A DNA stretch of 64,000 nucleotides from Dreissena polymorpha (lineage: Eukaryota > Mollusca > Bivalvia > Myida > Dreissenidae). Below, piece by piece: positions 21,401 to 30,400 of the stretch. Position 1 is the stretch's first letter, and each line of letters begins with the position of its first letter. The notes below the pieces were generated by a model that made no database searches, was not told the origin of the DNA, and saw nothing but the letters and a program-made list of their open reading frames with translations. The stretch lies in the NCBI RefSeq assembly GCF_020536995.1, contig NC_068355.1:4881764-4945763 (forward strand). Direction: 5' to 3'. Position numbers and translations under genes: made by a program.

Positions 21401-24400
21401 GTAGCCTGTTTCAAACTCCGTAGAAATATTTCGTTATTCAAAGCCTATTGTTAATTCTTAAGAGTAATACTGGATCGTTGGATATAGGCAATGGGCCTGC
21501 AGTAATACTGGATCGTTGGATATAGGCAATGGGCCTGCAGTAATACTGGATTGTTGGATATAGGCAATGGGCCTGCAGTAATACTGGATTGTTGGATATA
21601 GGCAATAGGCCTGCAGTAATACTGGATCGTTGGATATAGGCAATGGGCCTGCAGTAATACTGGATTGTTGGATATAGGCAATGGGCCTGCAGTAATACTG
21701 GATCGTTGGATATAGGCAATGGGCCTGCAGTAATACTGGATCGTTGGATATAGGCAATGGGCCTGCAGTAATACTGGATTGTTGGATATAGGCAATGGGC
21801 CTGCAGTAATACTGGATCGTTGGATATAGGCAATGGGCCTGCAGTAATACTGGATCGTTGGATATGGGCAATGGGCATGCATTCACCGAACAAAACTTGT
21901 AATTAAGAATAAACAATAGAACTTAATAACAAACCTTTTAGTTTGCATTCATACAGGCTATTAAAATCTGGTGTTTTTACCATTAACGTGTACTTATGAA
22001 GAATTATGCCATGCAAGTTGTCACCTTTAAGAATTTTTAGAACATAATAGCTTAAAGAATATATTGTTTTCAAAATCTAAGAATGGTTTGGTGAATATGG
22101 GCCCAGGACTCGCAGACCTGTAGAAGAAGGCGCCGTCTGCCGGTACGTACTCGCCGAAGTCCGCCATCCAGCCGCTCAAACCGAGGTCCATCATGTTCTT
22201 CTGAATAACGCCTGAACATAAGAACCGAATATCGAAAACTGTTAAACATTAGAAATAAGTTGATGGTGATATAATAGTCCGATTTCTAATTGTATAATTT
22301 ATGAAAAACACATAAGGGCATAACATAACCAATCAACTATCAGCGTTTAACACTTCTGCAAAATTTCGCACGAACCAAAGTCTCTTCGAATATTACAAAA
22401 GATAGGGTTCTACTGCCATCAGACCGACGTTGCCTCGATACGCACGTGTTGGATTTCGACATATACCAACTAACACAATCCTTACACAGGATTGAACTTA
22501 AACGCTTGACTTTTAGAAATCTTAATATAATTAGCATTTGACGAGACGTCAGCTTGTATATGTAACCCAACCTACCCTTGTACCACATTCGAGCATCCGG
22601 TGACGTTAGGTCCACGGTCGCGCAGTAGAACTCCCCGAAGTCGGTTAGGAAGGGGTCGCCCGAAACGTTCCGTATGAAATGGCCGAGGCGGGCGCCCTCT
22701 TGGAAGAGCGTCCCCTGAACGTTGAGGTTCGGGTTGATGTAAGCCAACACGCGAATCCCTTGTTTCTTCAGCGAGGCTATCGTGTTGTTCAAGTCTGGAA
22801 TAGAGAAAAACACAATTATTACCGTGGAACAAGTGACATGATTGGAACGCACTGATTTTTTTACAGATTGTACACGAAAATAAATATTTTTGAAACACAT
22901 ATTATATAAAAGTATTCATATAAAATCTATTTGAATAGCGATAACGAATTCCGACACATGCACTGTCTAATACCGATGTGCTTATTAAAGTTGCGATCCT
23001 TTTTTGCTTTTTGTTTTGAATGTTTTACTTTGAATTTAAATACAATAATATGCCTATAATACACTTGTGTCTTAATGTTTTTTTAATTTTCACTGCTCCT
23101 TGAATATGCCGAAATACGTGTTTTATATTATTTGTATAAGCGTAATGCAACGCATTTATCACTTAATTATTCGTCCATGATTCATTTCGTACCCGGATAA
23201 TACGTCTGGTTCCACTTCCAATCCCAGAACAGACGTTTCCCAAACGACGTTTGCAGAATTCCTGCCCAGTCCTGTATCCACAGGCCGCTGACGCTTACGT
23301 TATTGTTCTGCGCATGCGCTTAAACGGTCCAACATCTAAAATATCGTGGCGTCTAAATTTAAATGTGTCATATGTAATACGTGAAGTGGTTTGAATTGCA
23401 ATATTCATACATGAAGACAAAAAGGGGAAGGGGGGGGGGGCTAGTTTTAATGGTGATTTTTCGCATATATATTAATAACATGTTAGAATGTATTCATTCT
23501 CGGACAATTACTGATAAAACTTTACACCCCATCGATAAAATCAAACTCATAAAATACAAAGTATCTAACAACTTGTGTTCCTCCCTGAACCCCGAGTATC
23601 GCTCCCGTGTAAACCCAATCCGGAAGTTCCGGCTGCGTGCCAAGCTTGAGCGCAATCGACTGCACTACTTCCTTTATGGTTGAACCGGCATCGAAATTGA
23701 AGCTCCGCGGCTGTCCGTAGATGTAAATCTCGTGGAAAGTTTGCGGAATAAAGTTGACTTCAGCGTAGTTGTAACCGCCATAATGACAGGAATATTTTCG
23801 ACTGCTGACGAAAGTCGTCTGCGGAAAGTAAGTCGTGTGGTAATCGCCACCGGCACCGCCGCCATAGTTGTCGGCAAAGAATGTGACGATGTCGCTTTTG
23901 TTGCGACCAACACCTTAGGTCGTATAAAGAAATATCAAGAACAATATATGGGTATCTCTACAACAAATTTACGATTGCACAGCGGATTAAGGCACAGGTG
24001 TTTAGCGTGTGGCTATGATATTAAGTAGGACAAACATCATTTCGAATGAAAAATAGTCAAATTATAACGAAAAATTAATTTCTCTGAAAAAAAAAACGGG
24101 GTTCATCGCTTTGAACAGCCATAACTTCATTAATTGTGCAACGATTTCCATGAACTTGGTCTTATTCAACGCAGAAATGAATTTCCTTTCTGGAAATGTG
24201 TATATCTTGCAATATGTTTAGAAATTATGGGTCAGATTTTAAGAAATAACACGATACGCAACTCGCGTGACCTACTCGTTATCGATCAGACCCGATCCAA
24301 GACTGAAATCTTCAGGAGTAATCTTGAGTAGCGTGTATGTTTGTTATCGTGTATTGAATGAAGTTATTATTGATAATGCGAATCCTCTTGCCTTTTTTAT

Positions 24401-27400
24401 ACATTTAAACCATTTGGCGACATTGAACAGTCAGAAACAATGCCCACGGAAAGAAATAACTTTACGAAAATATTTGTAACAGTCTTTTTCAGAGCAACTA
24501 AAAGGAAATTACATTTTGCTTTAGAAAGGTGCAGCCAGCATAATGCTACCAATTTGTTCCGTTTGCTTTTTAACGAAAACCTATGACGACTTAAACAAAA
24601 TGAATAACACTATTTACCCAAAACTCTCCTTTTTAAAGAAACGATTCAGAGTAAAACGTACCAGTCGTGCGCAATAATAAAAATAAGAATACTGTTATAT
24701 CATTTTACGATTTACGATGCCGCAAATCCGATGAATATCATTTTGTTTTAGCAAAGCACAAATTAAAAATCACGTGAAAAATCTTCTTATGCACTTTTAA
24801 AATCCTCTCTTTGAACGTTCATTCGTAAATCATCTGAAATTGTGAACAGAATTAACACTGGGCCATGCACATAATGGTGTTATTAGATCTTTAATTTTCT
24901 ATATTATCATATGATTAAGTAAAAGTTTCATATACAATATTCAATGATTTGGTAACGCCCTTTCCGTGAAAACAATTTATATTTACAAACATTCGCTCTG
25001 TTTGTCTCATTACAACCGTGATGAATAATCCTGTCTCACCTTGCTCCCTGACCCATATGGGGTAGCTGCGACCCCGGAGATTGAGGTACGAGTACTGCTC
25101 CCCGAGGCCATACACTTTCTCGTCTGTGGTGGCCGCCACGCGCATCCAGATGCCATTGAAGGTGTTAGGGTCAAGGTCGCTGAAGGATATCACGAGTGGG
25201 TAGCCGTCTCGCGTCGCGAATGTGACGTTCAGCTGAAGGAAATGCAACACGTGTTTTTTTAAAGATATAATAGTAACTTAACATTGAATTCATTTTAATT
25301 TATATAGCTGTGTATGTATGTAAGTTTACGATGTATGTAGTAGTGCAGGGACACACTTCTGAGCATTGCCTACTGCAATAAAACCTCATAATCGGAATAC
25401 TAGTAATCATATCATACAAATACGTCATCAAATGGTATACTTATACTCAAGAACTCTATTACTTCAGTAACAGTTCAGATATTAAAGGGGCCTTTTCACA
25501 GATTTTGGCATTTTTTTAACTTATTCATTAAATGCTTTATATTGATAAATGTAAACATTGGATCGTAAAAGCTCCAGTAAAAAATCAAGAAAAAAATTAA
25601 AAAAAGGAAAAGAACATTGCCCGGAGCAGGTTTCGAACCAGTGACCCCTGGAGTCCTGTCAGAGTCCTGAAGTAAAAACGCTTTAGCTTACTGAGCTATT
25701 CCGCCGAGTACTTTATACCTTATATAAGCAATCTTCGTAGTTTCACAAAATTTAACGACAAAAACAGAACTCTCCAAATTATTCAATCGTTTCGCGTTGC
25801 AACGCTTTATAATTTTTAGGTTTTAAAATCGTCAAAAGATGCATATAATGGCTATATTAGAACATGGTTAATGTTCAGTATTACTGTTTCCTCACAAATA
25901 TCTTAACTAAAACGAAAACTTACGAATCTGAAACAACTTTTTTCAATTTTGTCAATTTACCAAAGCGTGAAAAGATCCCTTTAAAAGAGAATATGGTAGA
26001 CTTGATGTGATTAAAAGATGTTATAGAACGAGACACAATGGTGGTGGACCTTAATGTTTTTACGGTCTCAAAACAATTACTAGCATGCTACTCGGTCCGG
26101 AAATGTACGGCGGTGTTCTTCCATGTCATTTTTGTTCAGTATTTTAAAATGGGTACAGTTCTGATTGGATTCCCAGTAATTGACCTTTGCGAGCATTGCG
26201 TTGATTAAATGGTTAGACTAGATTGGATGGGTGGGCATATATAGTACATAGTGGCATTTGGAACTAATATAATTATAAACATACGGATTGCTACTACTAG
26301 TATGTTGCGATCTGCAATGGCAAACATAATGCATAATTGTATACGTATGCATATATCATATTTATAACTGTATGTTTACAGACAAATATTAAGTTGCTTC
26401 TTCGATATAAATCTGCAAAAAATATTGATTAATTTTGAAGTTTAAACTCATAACCGTTGAATATAGACAGAAGTTTAACTTGTCTAAGACTACATGTGGG
26501 TTTCATGGCTGCAAATAAATTGACCGCAAACCAATTTCCATGAATGTAAGCTCTGTTGGATATAATTGCTTTGAATTGCACTCGCTATGAAAAAACTATA
26601 TGCGATAAAAAAAATAATGTAAAGACAAAGTTTTCATAATTATTTTACTTACGTTCACAGAGTTTCCGAAGTTGAACCTGAACGTGTCGGAGGTGCTCGT
26701 GTTGGCCACCGGTGTGAACTGTTGCAGCCCGATACGACCCTGCTCATAGTTGTTGATGAAGAAGTTGCCCCGAAATTCCCGGAAGTCGATCTGTCCTGCA
26801 CCGACATAGATGAACGGCGCGTTGGTCGTGTGTGCAAATATCTGCGAATCGTCGGAGAAGTATTATTTTATTAACAACTTCCTGCACACACATAAATAAA
26901 ATGCTGTTATTCAACATGGGTTAAGTGTCCTTTAAAAGAGGTAGTAAGATACAAATCGCTGTAAAGTCTAAAATGGAAAAAAAGTAAAATATAATATTAT
27001 TTATAAATTTATAGAAGAATATGTATATTTATGAAATGTTTTGACTGAACAGACTGTTCTACAGATAAAGACAGTAAAGAAAAATGGTTCATCAAATAAT
27101 TTCAGCATTAAAAAAATGATATTGTTTTAGCATAAATTTCTTTATGTCCGGTAAGTTTAAATTGACAATATTGACAATAAATGTTTATATTCTTAAATAA
27201 ACAAATGTCGCTTTCGTAATCGGTAATTAAATAACCTTCGATAACGTCCCGTGGTTTAATTTTATTTGTGACATGAGTGAGCATATAGTTCATCCGTTGT
27301 TATATTTGTAAAATCATGATGTTTTACAGACGTGGCTGGAAGAACGAAATTATTATGAAACAAAAAAATAAACACGAAGACATCAACACCTGAACACCGT

Positions 27401-30400
27401 CTCCAATGGAGACGTTAAGAGACTGGTCCAGTACCCAGTCTAGCTTGTAACTCTTTGCTGCGTGCACGTGGCTTGGACAAAACTCGACCTGCAAAAAGGA
27501 CCTGTCCGGTTTTATGCAAATGTTGAAACACATAGATTGTATCACACGTTATGTTTGATAAATTGTAACCATATATTCACTTTTGACTGTGTAAAATGAT
27601 GTATTATACTATGGCGCATTCAGAGTTTTTCAACTATTTGGTTACATATCGTTTAGTGGCTAATTATCCGGCCTCTGAAGGATACATTTTACCTCTACGA
27701 AGATACATAATATTTGAAGTATTCAAAGTCGACGTAAGTATAATCTGTAAATGATTACCCCATAAACGTAAAAGCAAATGGATACTCCAATGAATATTTG
27801 TAATCAATGCATAACAAAAGTTTAGAGTAATTATTTTAAAGAACCCGAAATCTATATGAGCCTCGCTTTGGGAAAACCGGCCTTATTGCATGTTCGCAAA
27901 GTGTTGTCCCCGATTAGCCTATGCAGTCCGTGAAGGCGAATCAGGGACCATACTTTATGCTTTTATGGATTTTTGCGTGTATATAAAGTGTATTTTAAAC
28001 TATTATCCAATCTAGAAGGAAATTGTTGTCCCTGTGCGAACTGCACAGGCTAATCTGGGACGACACTGTGCGAACTGCACAGGCTAATCTGGGACGACAC
28101 TGTTCGCATATGTTTTCCCAGAGCAAGACTGATCTGATTAAATAAGATAGAAATGAAAACATACTAGAATGTGTAGAATAATCCAGAAATGTATAAAATG
28201 GTTGAACTTCATTCTGAACACACGACACTTTTGGGTCAGAGCAGTGTTGTACACCAGGTCACTGAGATAGTAAGGGCGCTTGGTTAAAATGTTAGGTTGC
28301 CTTTCAGAATCGCGAACCTCATGAGCGCATTTAGCATGAAATAGTTGGTACAATGTAGTGGGTTAATCAGTGGAAGCAAACGATTTTAAAGCCCCATAAC
28401 TACTCAAAATTAACGAAACTTTCGTACAATATTTTGTAAAATAAAGTTAAACAATTAAAAATCAGTGTTCCCTATGGCAATTCCCGGAATTTCAACGCCA
28501 GATGTGGTCTGGTAAAAAAGATGTTTGAAGATACAAAATGCTCGTTATTTTTTTAAATTTTTTTTTGCATATTTAATTCCATTTTAATTTCCCGCAACGA
28601 TATCTATTCATACCACACATGAACACTAACATGGTACCATTTTAGTGTTCGTATGTCGTATTAATAGATATATTCGCAAACGAGCATTTTGTAACTACAA
28701 AAATGAAATCATACCACATCTAGCGTTGAAATTGCGGCTATTGCTATAAGGAACAGTGAAATTGTGGCTATTGCTATGAGGAACAGTGATTGCTTAGGTG
28801 TTAACTTAATTTTACGAAATAATTTACGAAATATTTTACGAAATGTTCGTTGATTTCGTTGATTTCGAGCGTTATAAAGTCTTTAAAGCAGTAAGGCTAC
28901 TAATGTGTTGATTTCTTTCCGTAAATCTTTCTAATTAAGCACACCAGCAAAAAGGGAAAAGTGGTATCTGTCGAAATCTTGAAACACATTGGGTTGGCCG
29001 CATTACATGGATATGATATCAACGTTTTCATCACAAATGAATAATTTTCGATAACGGTGTTTGCAAATATAATCAATTTGAATGACCTCAGATAAAGTGA
29101 TATTATGCGCATTTTTCAATGTTGAATTAAGCTGAAAAGAATTAACAGGTCAAAAGAGTTAGTTAAAATGTGGAAACTGCCCGATTATCTGCAACTCATA
29201 TTGCTACCAGTTGTTTATAAAAAATATATTATATGCGATATTTTATATGACTGTACAGTCCTCTAAGCAGAGCGGAACTGTCTTTTGTATAAGGATCGGA
29301 GTTAGTGTTCGTGTGTTGTATGAATAGATATCGTTGCAGGAAATTAAAATGATCCGTAAAACAAAATTGAGTCTTTGTGTCGTATGAACGAATCTTCACT
29401 AAAACTAAATTTAGATTAACATCGTACATCCATGATCAGTTGTCAAACGAAAGTACGGTTGATATTCAAATGCATTATTTTTCTCTTTCCGTGATATTGT
29501 TGTAGTATATTGATGCTGCATTAACAAATATAAGTTTATATGAAGTGTACACACCAAAAATAAACAACGGTTACGATAGACACCTATAAACATAGCATAA
29601 TACTGTTAGATGGGCATATCACTTTAATACAGTGTTTATAGATCGACGAAGGGAAATCACTCATTATAAAACGGTATTAGTAGCCTCCCGTTAAAATCCG
29701 ATAATTCTATAAATAGAAATACGTGTTTACAATCTATATGTACTATATTTTGCTTCACATATTTGTACTCCCATGTGGTCTAGTGGTTAGGATTCCTGGT
29801 TTTCACCCAGGCGGCCCGGGTTCGATTCCCGGCATGGGAAGCCTCTTTTTTTCCCTTCGGATTTATTTTCCCGTGTTTTTAATTTAATAAGCGTAAACAA
29901 ACGAAAATGTTTACAAGTAAACGGTAAAATTATAAATTTGAATCAATACATTTGTTTACAGAAGCCGTTGTCAACCTGAATTAATGTGTGTTATAGAAAC
30001 GAATCATGTCTCATACATACAGGTCTTTAACATGATACCAGTGCATGCATGTTCGTAACCAACAAAAATAATAAATGAAGTTAAGTACATATAGACTGAG
30101 TCAGTAATCTAGTCATCTATATTGCATATGTATCAAGCAATCGTCCGTGTGTAAAAGAGGCAAAACTAAGATTAAATAGGGAACTCGTCGACTAACATAG
30201 GTAGAAAATGACATTTTCATGATATCCAAAACCTAGAATGCGTTTCACGGTTTGTTTTGTAGCAAAACGTAGACATTTTACTTGCACGGATGATACATCT
30301 TACATGTAACGAAACATCAACGACGACGACGACGCAACACCAACATGTGCATCAGAATGTATTAAAGCCGCGCTGTGTGAAAAGGGGGATTCATGCATGA

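Noticed and set aside
21438-21916. Three overlapping minus-strand ORFs of 143-152 codons
   Set aside because: All three come from the 38-bp minisatellite, whose period cycles one stop-free sequence through every frame. It lies in a GH31 intron.
17867-27488. Assignment of the hydrolase to MYORG or lysosomal alpha-glucosidase
   Set aside because: The GVQGG, IQDWAG, GKRLFW, WAGDQ and DIGGY blocks match YihQ-type enzymes and not what I remember of the other animal GH31 groups.
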